DNA of 64,000 nucleotides from Aptenodytes patagonicus (GCF_965638725.1 NC_134950.1:28582932-28646931); one strand, 5' to 3'; shown: positions 38,201 to 49,810, counted from the first letter of the stretch. Notes: generated from the sequence alone by a model not told the origin. Numbers and translations: made by a program.

Positions 38201-41200
38201 TCCCTAAGCGCCTCATCTACACGTCTTTTAAATACTTCCAGGGATGGGGACTCAACCACTTCCCTGGGCAGCCTGGTCCAATGTTTCACCACTCTTTCAG
38301 TAAAGAAATTTTTCCTCACATCCAATCTAAACCTCCCCTGGCGCAACTTGAGGCCATTTCCTCTCATCCTAGTTTTTGTCCAGTTTTATTTTTAGGTCAG
38401 TATTTCTTGACAAGCCCAAACTTTTAAAGTATTTACTATGTGAGGAGTACACCCACTTACAACTTTGTAAGAGAAATTTAAGCTGGAAATCAGGAAAACT
38501 TTCTAACAATAGCAACGGCAGTGGAATACATTGTCTAAAGGGGAGGCAGACTCTCCATCACTGCCTGTATTTAGAGAGGGTTTGGCAATAGCTCAGATCA
38601 GATAGTAACTCAGGAAGTTTAGATATAGATGATCCTCTCTTGAGACATGGAGATGGACTGGACAGCCTTTCAATGCCCTTTCCAGTTCTATTTTCCGTCA
38701 AAGTGCACAAGATTAAACATGTCTTCGTAACGTCCATTTACAACATTTCAGTTATGTTCTTTGTATACAACCTACCAAGAAGGCCTTCCAGTATGGAGGG
38801 GGCCAGACTGGAAGAGCTATAGCGGGTATTAGTCATATGACTATTGACATGATTGCATTCAAGTTCAAGAATGTCATCTATGTGCAAATAGATTTTCTTA
38901 CGAGCTACCCCATTTTCTATCTTGCAATGTGGCCCAAAATTCCACAATGTGGCACTCCAACTGATGACAGTAATGAGGTACTTCATTGAGCATTGACAGG
39001 CATACAGACATCTGAGGTCTTGTAATGCCCTTGTTAAATTGATATCTTTCTTTTTTAATGTCACAGATCTAGTACAGAAATTTAAACCACTGAATGGGTG
39101 GAAACAATCTTATTTTTTAAAGTAAAAATGGCTGGTATTTAAAGTCATGTGATACTATATCAAAATCTCATTCAAAAAAAATTCAATGAAACTGGCTGCA
39201 CACATTTAAAATACAAGAAGGAGCAACATAGCAACATTCACTTCTAGCACCGGGTACTGCCATAGGCAGGAGAAATCTTGATTAATCATTGATCTTTTCT
39301 GTAAAATTGTGCCTATGTTGCAAGAAGTGATTAGGCATCCAAGTTTTCAAGGAGACTCAAGGTTAATTAGTTTAGTTTACTGATAGAGCTGATTAGGAAG
39401 CAGTATACTTGAAAGCCAAACTATTTTTTCCAAATTCACAATACAACAAATGACATACAATGCAGAAAGTTTTATGAGTCACTTTTTCCAAATAAAACTG
39501 TGCAGTATACTTGAATTGATCAAAAGAAACTGTTATATTCTTAGCTGTTAATTACTACTTCTTTTCACACTTATTTGGAACTTCAGCAGTAAATACTAAA
39601 GTGGGAGTAAAATAGTATATCCCATTACTTTAATCTGAAGTTAGCAAATCAAGCATTTTATACTGTAGATAAAAATTCACCTATTACTCTTCTATTTATT
39701 TTAACAGAGCTTCTTGAAAGATTTATTACAGAAAGCAAATAAGCAGATTGAAGACTCAAAGCTAACAGAATACACAGAAATAATGGTAAGATTATTTACA
39801 GGCATATTTTATCAAGACTGGATTAATCCAAACTCTGTTTATCTTTAGCCACTGGAAGGCTCCGAATGACTTGGAGCCCCACCAGTCCTAATCAGGCTAA
39901 CTATGTCATTGCAACAGAGAGACGACTGTGGCATCTAGCACTGCAAGTACTTCTGCAGCTACAGAGCTTTGATGGGCAGTTTTCAGTGCTGCTTAAAAGA
40001 AAAAAAGCTCGGGAATTTTGGATCTTCTTGGTATTTATATAATACCAGACCAGACCATACTATTTTCCCCTGTTATGCTTCCCTGTGCTATTAGTTGTAA
40101 AACTGAAGTCTTCGCAGTTCATAGGAGAAAAATTGTACCTGTCATAATTACATTATTATGTTTATATAAAATTAATTTGGGGTTACTTTCTATGTTTTGC
40201 CTTCTTACAGTGCTGTAGTGTCTGTCTCTTCTCTTAAAAGCCATCGCTGCATGGTGGCTTCTTACCAGATTTACAAACATCTCACTCTTTCCTTCTTCCC
40301 CCCTTCAAGAAGGAGAAACTGATGTTTTAGATAAACACTAGAACAAAAATGTCATTTCCCTGGCCTTAACTCAGCCTGTCCTTGGGGCACTGCTTTCATC
40401 CCACAGCTATGGTGCTCCATGGTACGGATCAGTATTGGCTTCTGAGTGAACGTTTCAAGAAAAAAAAAAACACTCAGAATTCTTGTCTTCAGGAAATGCG
40501 TAACACTACATTTTTTGCTTTACCAGCTTGGTTTCATCCTAAAATATTTTTAGCAATCAAGAACATGCTAGGTAAAAACACTAGCCCTCAAACTGGCCTG
40601 AGAACGGCTGATCAAAACTTGTGTTTCTCCTGGAAAAAGTCTGCTGGTTTGTGGTACCAGTATAAACCATTTACCTAGAATTGTCACTGTTTATTCACTG
40701 GTGAAGATAACACGTATCATTTTCATTCAGGGAGCTTTTTGACCTTCGTTTTAAAGTGTGCTTTAAGTTCTGGCTTCTGCAGAGAGACACAGCAATCAAC
40801 AGCAGAATCAACAGCAATAAGAAAAAAAAAAAATAAGACCAGCTCTCCCATAATCTCCTCAGAAACTAAAAAAGAAGACTAGTAGAAAACATACGGTCCT
40901 GAGCAGCTGCAGGCAGGCACAGCCAGCCACTAACAGCCCATCAAAATGCAAAATACGTTGACTTCACAGCTGCCACTGCTTACCTCCCCAAAAAGCAAAT
41001 CTCCTTGCATGGGAAATGCACGCAAGGCAGATGCTTTTATACAAGGAAAGGAGGTGTTAAAAGGAACCAGGGTGTTATGTAGAAATAAATGTTTATAGAA
41101 TTGGTCTCTTTTCTGGTCTCCTTTGCCATTTACTGTGTATTAACCAAGTGAAATCGGGTCTTTTTTCATGGCATTAATTCTATCTTTGAAAGGATATACA

Positions 41201-43313
41201 CTTCTCTCGGTACAGGATGCCGCTTTTCCTCTTATCTAAAAATTACATCTAAAATTACTGTGATTGAAAAGTGATGGGATGGAGTGTGGGTGGCGGTGTT
41301 TTCAGTACAATGTCTAACAATGTTTTGTACAGTTTGCAGCATTTGTGACTCTTTTATACAGCAAAGGCAAAATAATACTTGCAAGTAGAAAAATGGAACT
41401 ATACAGACATAAAAACTGGGAGAGGAAGTCCCACGCAAGTGTAATATCTCCATCTATTTCTAATAATGAATATAAGCTGTTTGTGCCACTCAAGCAGCAG
41501 GAGCTCATGCTTTCAAGGGCTCAAAGGAAAACACTTTAATACAATATGATTATTAAAAATTATTATAAATAGTATTCACATATTTTGTCAAATTACATTA
41601 ATATATTTATTTCTAGAATTTAATTATAATTATTTGGAGACATTTAATTTCCCATTTTCATACCATCAACAAAGTGTGATCATCTACAGCATCTGTTCAC
41701 TCTTTTCGTGAAATACATCACAGAAACAGAACGTGATCTTTACTTAAATATTTAGACCTAGCAGCCAATTGAATGAAATGTCTATTATTTTCTGTCTAAG
41801 GAATTGAATACCTTGGATTCTATTGAACTTTACCTGACTGTTGTTTCACCTTCATGAATGGAGAATAATGATGCTATTATCAGATCATGACATGAAGTCA
41901 AAAGTAAAATGTTGTCATGTCAACACTTCTCTCATTTATAAATAATTACATGCACATTTTTCATATGGGACATTCATCACTGTAGGCAAGTTAAGACCTA
42001 CCTTACAGCAGGTTAATCAGAATTGTTCATCTGGTTTCTTATCAGGCTTTTGCAGTAAAATTAATTACTATAAATTACTTCTTCGGTACTTTAAATAAAT
42101 GTATTACACAGCAAATGTGACAGATTAAAACCTGGAGCCATCATTTCAGCATGAAATAAAGGCTAAATTTCATAGAACTTAAGTTTTCCAAAGAAGTGTT
42201 TTCTTCATGATAATGATTAATTTTGATTAGTAATGCAAAATTATATATTCTTTCAGCTCAGGATGTTTGATGCAAACAATGATGGAAAGCTGGAGCTTAC
42301 TGAACTGGCCAGGTATGTCTTCTGTCTCTTCACAACAAATACCATGTACCAGTCGCTGTTATGGAAACAGCTAAATATTTGACCTTTGTTTTTTCTCTCC
42401 AAAGACTACTCCCTGTACAGGAAAATTTTCTTATTAAATTTCAGGTATGAGTATTCACATTCTTAAGGTAACCTGTTACCATCACACATAACTGGCGTCA
42501 ATGGATTTTTTTTTTTTCCTTTTGGCATTTAGGGTGTCAAAATGTGTGCAAAAGAATTCAATAAAGCCTTTGAGATGTATGATCAAGTAAGTCTTCAAAA
42601 AACCTTTTTATTAATTGCATAATTTGATGGCACTTTTTTTCTGAATTTGTGGAAAATTAGCCATAACCTCTGAAATGAAAAATTAATGTTTAAAATTATC
42701 TTTAATGTTATTTTTCAGGATGGCAATGGCTATATAGATGAAAATGAACTTGATGCACTACTGAAGGATCTCTGTGAAAAGAACAAAAAGGTAATCCTAG
42801 AGGGCTTTTTTCCCCTTAGAGATTAGATTTAATTTGGATTTTAAGGACACTTTAATCCACCCAACTAAGATAAATATAGAGCTCCTAAGTCATAATTCCT
42901 GAAGTCAAAGTACAACTAAAAATCTTGGCAGAAGTCATAGCAGTGTAAATCCTGACCTAGAGGAGTTGTGATTACATAGCGACACTGTCAAAAGCTTGCT
43001 TCTGAGACATCAGCTACCAGCAATCATACATGCGGCTATAATATGGATAACATACAAATACATAAACAACATTTGCAATGTGTTACTCTTGGACAGGCTG
43101 AGAATACCCTTTTTTTTTCTCATTTTCTGCCATTGGAAGCAGACTTGTTCGTGCTGGTAACAAAACATGATTAAAAAGCATTATCTGTTCTTTAAACAGG
43201 AATTAGACATTAACAACCTTGCAACATACAAGAAAAGCATCATGGCCTTGTCTGATGGAGGAAAGCTTTACCGAGCAGAACTGGCTCTTATTCTGTGTGC
43301 TGAGGAAAACTAG
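26156..43313 (+). CDS. CALB1: Calbindin-D28k, complete coding span (11 coding exons)
   Basis: This is a cytosolic EF-hand calcium buffer and sensor of neurons, avian intestine, kidney and eggshell gland. Exons 26156-26237, 26563-26639, 31282-31356, 36188-36271, 36360-36416, 39708-39785, 42257-42312, 42405-42444, 42533-42586, 42719-42790 and 43200-43313 join without a stop into 262 codons, the known chicken length. Every intron begins GT and ends AG. Six EF-hands are visible. Loops 1 (residues 25-36, [12 protein letters not shown]), 3 (112-123), 4 (156-167) and 5 (200-211) have the full set of acidic ligands. Hands 2 and 6 are degenerate, as is normal for this family. The start is the first ATG after the leader and gives the expected [10 protein letters not shown]-terminus. 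The gene converges on DECR1. No damage is seen. Confidence 0.98.
26491..26530. repeat. Exact 20-bp tandem duplication in CALB1 intron 1
   Basis: Positions 26491-26510 and 26511-26530 are identical purine-rich 20-mers, about 30 bp before the intron 1 acceptor in this short (325-bp) intron. The duplication lies between the likely branch region and exon 1, leaving the pyrimidine tract intact. Confidence 0.9.
26563..26639 (+). CDS. CALB1: CALB1 coding exon 2 (residues 28-53)
   Basis: Completes EF-hand loop 1 (GNGYMDGKE) and its exiting helix, ending KAGL. Acceptor is TTGTAG, donor GTAGGT, phase 0 at the end. Residue 49 is Thr; I recall Lys in chicken. Confidence 0.97.
27241..27260. repeat. Perfect 20-bp palindrome TTTTGACAATATTGTCAAAA
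   Basis: Each half is the exact reverse complement of the other with no spacer. Such a site could bind a dimeric factor or extrude as a small cruciform, but no role is known. Confidence 0.9.
29592..29667. repeat. 38-bp tandem duplication in CALB1 intron 2
   Basis: Units 29592-29629 and 29630-29667 differ at one position. This is a recent local duplication in intronic sequence. Confidence 0.9.
31282..31356 (+). CDS. CALB1: CALB1 coding exon 3 (residues 54-78)
   Basis: Encodes [15 protein letters not shown] to IVE, the entering helix and the degenerate loop of EF-hand 2. Acceptor TTGTAG, donor GTAAGA, phase 0 at both ends. Confidence 0.97.
31357..36187 (+). other. CALB1: CALB1 intron 3 (4.8 kb)
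   Basis: AT-rich intron with no recognised element. A 15-bp motif (TTTGGACTAACAAAT) recurs near 32565 and 32586. A minus-strand frame at 34806-35180 has no recognisable domain and is treated as chance. Confidence 0.75.
36188..36271 (+). CDS. CALB1: CALB1 coding exon 4 (residues 79-106)
   Basis: Encodes [15 protein letters not shown] to SSEDFMQ, the helix leaving EF-hand 2 and the linker into hand 3. Acceptor TTATAG, donor GTACAG, phase 0. Confidence 0.97.
36360..36416 (+). CDS. CALB1: CALB1 coding exon 5 (residues 107-125)
   Basis: Encodes EF-hand 3, [19 protein letters not shown], with calcium loop 112-123 intact. Acceptor TTGCAG, donor GTAAAC. The preceding intron is only 88 bp. Confidence 0.97.
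37056..37465 (-). mobile_element. CR1 LINE 3' fragment
   Basis: Reverse-strand CR1 end, about 410 bp. On the minus strand it encodes the usual CR1 C-terminus, including [20 protein letters not shown] and ...[21 protein letters not shown], then the 3' UTR (GGACCAGATGACCTC type) and tail. It differs in sequence from the fragment 650 bp downstream, so the two are separate insertions of different subfamilies. Confidence 0.9.
38115..38372 (-). mobile_element. CR1 LINE 3' fragment
   Basis: Reverse-strand CR1 3' end starting at the tail (ATCATAGAATCATTAAGGTTG) and running into the end of ORF2. It closely matches the 3' end of the LINE at 2.89-5.06 kb (the GGTTGACGGTTGGACT...GATGATCTTAGAGG block), so both come from the same subfamily. 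Confidence 0.92.
38467..38697 (+). mobile_element. Older LINE (CR1-like) 3' fragment
   Basis: Contains a GGGGAGGCAGACTCTCCATCAC block, GTATTTAGAGAGGGTTTGGCAA and GGACTGGACAGCCTTTCAATG, which look like the end of ORF2 and the 3' UTR of a diverged CR1/L3-type element. The tail is lost and subfamily assignment is uncertain. Confidence 0.55.
39708..39785 (+). CDS. CALB1: CALB1 coding exon 6 (residues 126-151)
   Basis: Encodes [18 protein letters not shown] to TEYTEIM, the helix leaving EF-hand 3 and entering hand 4. Acceptor AACAG, donor GTAAGA, phase 0. Confidence 0.97.
39786..42256 (+). other. CALB1: CALB1 intron 6 (2.5 kb)
   Basis: AT-rich intron; nothing beyond short A runs (for example near 40460 and 40820) is recognised. 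Confidence 0.75.
42257..42312 (+). CDS. CALB1: CALB1 coding exon 7 (residues 152-169 plus two bases)
   Basis: Encodes EF-hand 4, [18 protein letters not shown], with intact loop 156-167. Ends phase 2 inside Arg170. Acceptor TTTCAG, donor GTATGT. Confidence 0.97.
42405..42444 (+). CDS. CALB1: CALB1 coding exon 8 (residues 170-183)
   Basis: A 40-bp micro-exon completing Arg170 and encoding [13 protein letters not shown]. The upstream intron is only 92 bp. Acceptor CCAAAG, donor GTATGA. Loss of this exon would shift the frame. Confidence 0.96.
42533..42586 (+). CDS. CALB1: CALB1 coding exon 9 (residues 184-201)
   Basis: Encodes [18 protein letters not shown], the entering helix and first two loop residues of EF-hand 5. 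The intron before it has a T-rich tract ending TTTAG. Donor GTAAGT. Confidence 0.97.
42719..42790 (+). CDS. CALB1: CALB1 coding exon 10 (residues 202-225)
   Basis: Encodes the rest of EF-hand 5 ([17 protein letters not shown]) to KNKK. The calcium loop is split exactly between codons by the intron. Acceptor TTTCAG, donor GTAATC. Confidence 0.97.
43200..43313 (+). CDS. CALB1: CALB1 coding exon 11 (residues 226-262 and stop)
   Basis: Encodes [20 protein letters not shown] through the degenerate EF-hand 6 to the usual C-terminus LILCAEEN, stop TAG at 43311-43313. Acceptor AAACAG. Confidence 0.97.
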   Translation, partial: ELDINNLATYKKSIMALSDGGKLYRAELALILCAEEN

Positions 43314-44670
43314 AACTCTTCTATCATGTCCACTTAACTAGTGATGTACTCTATCTACACAATAACTGTGCACTATAAGGGAGTAGGCTGTATTTTTAAA
43401 CTGCATATAGAAAATTAGCCAGGATGTGTGGCACATTCCTTTCAGTTTGTTTCTATACTGTTTGTAATGTACAGTTTTTGTAACAATAAGATTGATAAAG
43501 AGAATGTCTATGTTTGGGCCAGTCTGTATATTCGAAAAGAAACTAAAATATGTCCGGGTTGGTTTTGGTTTTGTTTTTTGTTTTTGCTTTCATAAACACA
43601 GCTGGAAAAAGATTAAACCTGCTGACGTTGCTGTGGTCATCATATCCTTTGACACTTGCAACATTTCTCCTTGTTGATCCACATAACAAAAATGTCTACA
43701 GATCTCTTTCCCAATTACAACTAAATGTTTTTTAATGCAAAACACGGATTCAGATGATGTATGATTTACATTTGAAATAGGAAAGAGCCGCTGGCATGTC
43801 TGATTTCCAAAATTTACCAAGGCACTAAGAAATATTTTCAGTTGTCAAACCACCCACTTACAGGTCTGTGCTCTCTGAAGTTTTTCAATTACTCTTCTCA
43901 TTACGAACTCATAGCATATAGACAAAGCATTTATGCGGGATAGATCTCCACGCAGTAGTTGACAAAAATATAGTGTTTTCAATCTAGCTGTTTAACTTTA
44001 CTGAATTTAAACATAGGCACTTCAGAAATAACTGCCTTTAATTTGTCTTGGAATCCTGGCTAAATGACAGGTAGTATAGTTAATACACAGATTAACATAT
44101 GATATCATAAGTGTACCTTTCATGACTATTCCTGTGTCAAAGAATATGACAATCCATTTTCTAAACTATTTGCACATTTTGCAGGTTATAATTATTCTAG
44201 TAAATTGTTGTTTTTACATCATATTCGGTGTAATCTATAATTAAATTTAATAGCCTAAGATTGTTGGTGTCTAGTTTGTCTATCTCCCGGATTCTTTTTT
44301 CTGTACCATGTAAAGGACAAAACAACTATTTTAAAAAAATGTGCCTCCTTGGATCTTACACTGAATTACTAATCTATAATAATAGTATTAAAATTTAACA
44401 CTAAAAGAAGCAAAAGATCTAGTCCAGATTTGATACCAATTTAGCAATTCAGTTTACATGGTGGGCTCTGAATTTTATTATGCAAGAGAGGTATTTTCTA
44501 AATGGGAACTATAATATGGAAACAGCCCTGTCTTCTTCCATCTTTAGTTTTTTGGCCTGGCTGCCTTTTGACTTTAGACCAGTTTTATGCCAGACAACTC
44601 CATGAATGTCCAGGCCGTTGCTCCCAGTATGTACTGGTGCAGGAAGGAAATTGGGCTGTGTCTTAAAGCC

Positions 44671-44676
44671 AATAAA
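44671..44676 (+). terminator. CALB1: Possible proximal CALB1 poly(A) signal AATAAA
   Basis: Canonical hexamer 1.36 kb after the stop codon. A candidate for a shorter mRNA of about 2.3 kb. Confidence 0.4.
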
Positions 44677-45170
44677 CCTACGTTGCCTCCATGTACAACT
44701 GTTTCAGAAGCAATTCCAGGTTAGCAGATTAGCTATATACAACTTCTCAGATGCATCTCTGTGTCTTATTTAACAAGCAGAAGCAAATGCATTTTATTTG
44801 AAATGTGCCTCAAACAATGAGTCTCAGATCCTTCAAGATTACAGTCACTGAACTCCCACTGAAATTAATCCTTGAATTCCTCAGGTGAACTCAGGCAACT
44901 AAATACCATTTCAGGAATGGTCTAATGGCCTTGGTCTCTCTCCAGTCTGAGTCTTGGAAAGTTAGGACTAGGTGGTGCGGGATGGGGCCTTGCTGAAAAA
45001 AGCCACAAAAAAATTAAAGTAAGATTAAGCTAGCTCATTCTCACCGCTTTACTCCCACTCCATGCACAGCGATTTAACTTCTCACTGGCTTGTTCTCCTT
45101 GTTTCTCTTTGCAATGTGAAATACAATTGTGTATGTTAAGTGAAGGAACAGTGAATCTGCCTATCAGTAC

Positions 45171-45176
45171 AATAAA
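45171..45176 (+). terminator. CALB1: Likely distal CALB1 poly(A) signal AATAAA
   Basis: Canonical hexamer followed within 30 bases by a T/GT-rich stretch, as expected for a cleavage site near 45190-45200. Confidence 0.6.
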
Positions 45177-45199
45177 TGATTTCTATTGTTCATACTGTG

Positions 45200-48100
45200 C
45201 ACTTGAAACCCTGGATTTTGCCTTATTTTAACATTTTAAAAGTGTAAAGGTAAAGAAAAAACACAAAAACTTGTATCTAAAAATATGTGACTGTTTGCCA
45301 AAATCATTGCAATGGAAGATAAAGTGTTTTGACAAAAAGTCATCACAGAAATTGGAATCTGTCTTCCTGAACGTGAGTAACGTTACCTGTCACAGATCTG
45401 TTCTGAAATCACCCTTCTACTGCTGCTGCTGCCCACCAGCGGGCTCTGCTGCGGATCACAACACAGAAAGCAGGTCTCAGACACCCACAGGCAGAATATT
45501 TCCTGCAGTTATTTCTCATATATAAAACTTGGATTAGAAGACAGCAATTTAAAAGCCCGGTTCTAGCAAAGGTGTCTACTATGTCAGTGCAAAGCAAAGC
45601 GTAGCAAATACGGGTAAGTCAAAACTGCTGTAAAAACTCCAGGTTTTAAAAACTCTAAAACACTCCTGGGCAGAGCTCTTAAAAATGTCAGGGTTGGGGC
45701 AGAACAAGGCTTAGAATAATAAGAGAGGTGATGATAGGGAAGACTGCAAGCCGCTTTCTTCCGGTAGACATTTGGTGACCAAAAGAAAGATTGAAAGTAA
45801 AATAGTAGCATACACAAAAATGAATTAGATGAGGTGCAGGTGTGCCATATTCCCGCTAAACAGAGAAACTGGCTGACAGGTAGCTACGTGGGATCTACTT
45901 TACTGAAGTTGTTAACCATTTTACAGTCTAAAAATATGTATTTTATTTAAATAAATACTCAAACTAATAAGCACTCAAGCTAATAAATACTCACAGTCCT
46001 AGAAATTGCAAACAAGTATGCTGTGCAAAATTTTAGCCCATTCTAGTGTAAACATGTACAGATGAAAACTTAACACAATGTTTCCTATTCAAATCAAGTA
46101 AGAAGATGTTTTTCTATTAATTTTAAAGCACAAAGCACCAAACTTTTACTAACGCTCAAAGAAAAAAAAAGAATTCCAGTAACTATTAGGCCCTTTAAAA
46201 ACCTTTGGCATTATAAATGCAGTATTTGCTGACAGACGTAAACCTTAACAGTATCAGGTCAGGCATAGTGAGTGCCTGCTTCCGGCTGTGCCCACAACAC
46301 GGTCCATCAGCGCACCTCTGGGGCCTCACCTGATCCGAAGTCACTAACGCTGCCCAACTGGCAACTGTGATACAAACCACTGCCCGTTATGGAGAACTTC
46401 TCATGCTAATTCTCACCGACGATTTAACCAGGATTGAACACGGGCCTTGAAGCAAGTCTTTTGGCTTTCGTTCACTGCTGCACTGTTCTACCCTGAACAT
46501 TTCATGCATAATAGCATGACGTCATAGCACCGGTCTAATCCCCCCTGTTTACAACTTAGTTATTTATCTTTGAAAAGACTACCCCAGCAAGCTTAAGAAA
46601 TGTCTAGACAGCATATTCCATGTGCAAATGTCAAATACAGATCAGGATGCTGAGACCCGGCAGCACTTTTATGTAAAATGAACCTTGTCTCACAAAATAT
46701 GCACACACTGCTGCTAAAATCCACTTAAACTAGGATTAAATCTTTGTTTCATTAGGCAACGTGAGCTTTTTCTGACTAATTTCCATTTGGCATCTTGTGC
46801 ATTTATACTAAGCCCTCATCATAATCATGGTTATAATCACTGATAGTGGAGGCATACTGAAATCCACCCCTACCTGCTGTATCTACGAGGAGGCTCAGAA
46901 TCCATATTTAGGGGCCCAAATACATGTGGCCTGATTTTCTGAAGTGCTGAGCACCTCCAAATCCCTCTGAAATCAACTGAAGTTGTTCTGCACTAATAAA
47001 AAGCAGGCCAATGCCCTAAAATCCCAAAGATAATTTTATTTTACTGCATATTAAATTATCACATGAAAGATTGGGGCTTTTACCTCCGTTAAAGTGGGGT
47101 TACATATTCAGCAGCTACAACACAAGAAGCTCCATGGAGTTAGATGAAGTTACAAATTTCCTTGCTCTTTAGTGTCTTTACTTACGTGTTATCAGCATGT
47201 GAAAAAAAGGAAAGATAAATAAGCAGTTCATGTGCCAATGAACTTGGAAGCCAGTACAGACAGGTAGGAACCTACAGTTCCCTCAAATACTGTCGTTTTG
47301 TGCTTGTAAAGCAGATTCTTGAATTGGTAAATAATAGCAATATTCTCAATAGTAATGAAATATTTAATAAGAGGGAATTCCCAGAAACAGGAGAACCAAA
47401 GATTGACAACAGTTCTAGTATCATAGTGAAGAGGTAATACAATTAATCTCTCATTTGCAACCGCAAATGATTTTCATAACTTGTTTATAAGCCTCTACTA
47501 TAATACAATACCACTTTTACAGCATAGAATTAATCTCAGTAATTATAACAGACATGTTCAAAGACAGTAAATCATCAACTGAAATAAAAAGGGTAATTTC
47601 AAGATTTAATCAAGCAGACAAGACGTACTTCTCAGTTGAAAACAATGAATCCTCCTTTGTGAGTGTCTGTCAGCTGAGTTCATGGAAGTGTTAACACCTT
47701 TGACTGACGGGTCATGCAAAAGTAATTTTAAAAAAAGGTATTTGGATTCCAGGAAAGTTTTCCTTGTGATCCATGAAAATTAAACTGCCTCTGCAACCCT
47801 ACTGACTCCATTCGCGATCTCCAATGTATACCATCACCTTTTTTCTGACTCATCCCTCCACTTTCTTGTCCCTCCAACTAAATCTCCATAAAATTATTAT
47901 GCTGCAAAGCAATACTTTTTTCATACTCCCCTTTACCTTGTGGCTCACTGGCAAACTGAGGGAGGGTCAGGAATGTAACAGTCCCAGGGCAAACACGTCA
48001 GCATAAGACAGTGTGTAGAATGGAGATACTGTCTCCTACCATTTTTACTGTGTTTTGAATAAGGTAACGGTAACGACTATGCTTTATGTCAGTCTGTGAT

Positions 48101-49604
48101 ATACAACTGCGATAGTCTGCGCAATATAAAACTGCAGAGCATGTTTATGGATTGGGCACCTCTTGGGATTTAGGGATATTTTATGCCTCTTTCAGGACAG
48201 TCTCATCCTCGTGGGCATTTAGGAACAAGTTGTTTTGGAACTTCCAAACCAAGCCAGGCACCGCCTGGGTTAGGTAGTTGCTATAAAGCTGCATTCTCTT
48301 GTCCTTTTCCTGAGTTCAGATGTCATGTGTTGCTACTTTAGTAATAAACAATTAAATTGTATTTAGGTAAAACATAAACTTGAGATGTTCAAGACTCATC
48401 TCTTCATAGTAATGTTCCTCTCCTGTCCCTAACAAGTCTAACAACTCGTTTAATGAAGGAAATGAATCCAAGCCAGACTATTCCATTCTCCTGCAGAAGT
48501 GGACGGCTAGATCAGAGTTAAGTTTTTTCACTTAACTAAGTGAAAAATATATATTTCCTATATATTATTATATATATAATATATATTATAAAATATATAT
48601 TTCCTATCTATTAGGAAATATTTTATAAACTATCAAGTAACATATAACTCTAATATATGCCATTTCTAAAACCCACATCAACACATTGTATACATCTTGT
48701 CAAGACAGAATGTTCAGAATCTAAAAGCAACTAACTTGCATAGTTTGAAATGGATGTCATTAGTATAGGTAAGATAAAATAGACTCTATTCTTATTATAG
48801 ATACTCATTAAAATTTAAAATGTGCTTTCTGATTCTATCACTGAATAATATATGCTTTAAAAATGTTTTGTTGTCACTTTACAATTAATAATTCATTTGT
48901 TTAGCTATGGACAGTAAACAGGTAGAAGAAGATACTTCAGAAGCAAATTAAATTCAAAAAATTCAAAGCCTTATATGCAACCATGTCCCATTCGAAGAGA
49001 AAACATAAGTATATGCAAAGGATGATGAGCAAAGAACAGTATATATGGGCCTAACTTCTCAATTAAATCACCTTTTGGGGAAAAGACATGGCTATCGTCA
49101 GAATTTGATCTTGACAGTAGACCTACCAAAACCCAAGATGCCATAAAAAAACTTTACATTATGTTCAAGAGACACCTTGAAGGCTGCTATGATAAACACA
49201 TTTGCTTTGTTTTATTATCAGTGGCACAGATGCTATTCAATCCCCCATAGGACCATCACTCTCAGGAGAAAGCTGGCACACGAAAGCCTGCACTAATATA
49301 GTCCACCCTTTCAGCAGAACTTATATTAGCTTGCTTCAGCTTTGTATTAAGGCAATCAAATGATTTTAAAGTCAGATGCTGGCATATGTAAGTATGGCCT
49401 GAAGTGTGGGTACAGTGACAAGATGGTTGTCAGCACTTGAAGGAAGACATCCTTGAATTGCTTCTATATTCCTAACTCTTAAATCACTTATCAATTTCAA
49501 AGCACATACAGCTACGTCCATGCTTTTATGTGGACAGTCTGGAGCTTGGGTTAAACAATTAAAAAAAAAAGGCATGGACTTCAGGCTGTAAAGACCAGAG
49601 CCTG
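45200..49604. other. Intergenic region between CALB1 and DECR1, CALB1 side
   Basis: No gene or dispersed repeat recognised. An AT-rich, partly palindromic block lies at 48540-48632, including two copies of the motif AAAATATATATTTCCTA. Confidence 0.65.
48540..48632. repeat. AT-rich palindromic block
   Basis: (TA)-rich sequence with two direct copies of a TATATTTCCTAT motif and an inverted copy TAGGAAATAT, able to fold into several hairpins. Likely an unstable AT microsatellite. Confidence 0.75.
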
Positions 49605-49747
49605 TGTGGTGGGTTGACCCTGGCTGGATGCCAGGTGCCCCCCAAAGCCGCTCTATCACTCCCCTCCTCAGCTGGACAGGGGAGAGAAAATATAACGAAA
49701 GGCTTGTGGGTTGAGATAAGGACAGGGAGAGATCACTCACTAATTAC

Positions 49748-49810
49748 GGTTGATGGTTGGACTTGATGATCTTAGAAGTCTTTTCCAACCTTAATGATTC
49801 TATGATTCTA
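49748..49810 (+). mobile_element. CR1 LINE 3'-end fragment nested in the LTR
   Basis: A 63-bp CR1 end (GGTTGATGGTTGGACTTGAT type, ending ATTCTATGATTCTA) interrupts the LTR. The LTR sequence is cut between TAATTAC (to 49747) and TACCGTCAC (from 49811). The fragment matches the subfamily seen at 5.0 and 38.1 kb. Confidence 0.9.

Larger units (their letters stand above)
36417..39707 (+). other. CALB1: CALB1 intron 5 (3.3 kb), rich in CR1 fragments
   Basis: Three retroposon fragments (37056-37465 minus, 38115-38372 minus, about 38467-38697 plus) occupy over a quarter of this intron. They are the only recognised insertions in the CALB1 transcription unit. Confidence 0.85.
43314..45190 (+). other. 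CALB1: CALB1 3' untranslated region
   Basis: AT-rich sequence without a gene follows the stop codon. Two AATAAA signals lie at 44671-44676 and 45171-45176. Use of the distal one gives a 3' UTR of about 1.88 kb and an mRNA near 2.8 kb, which fits the multiple long calbindin mRNAs known from chicken. The exact end is inferred. Confidence 0.65.
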
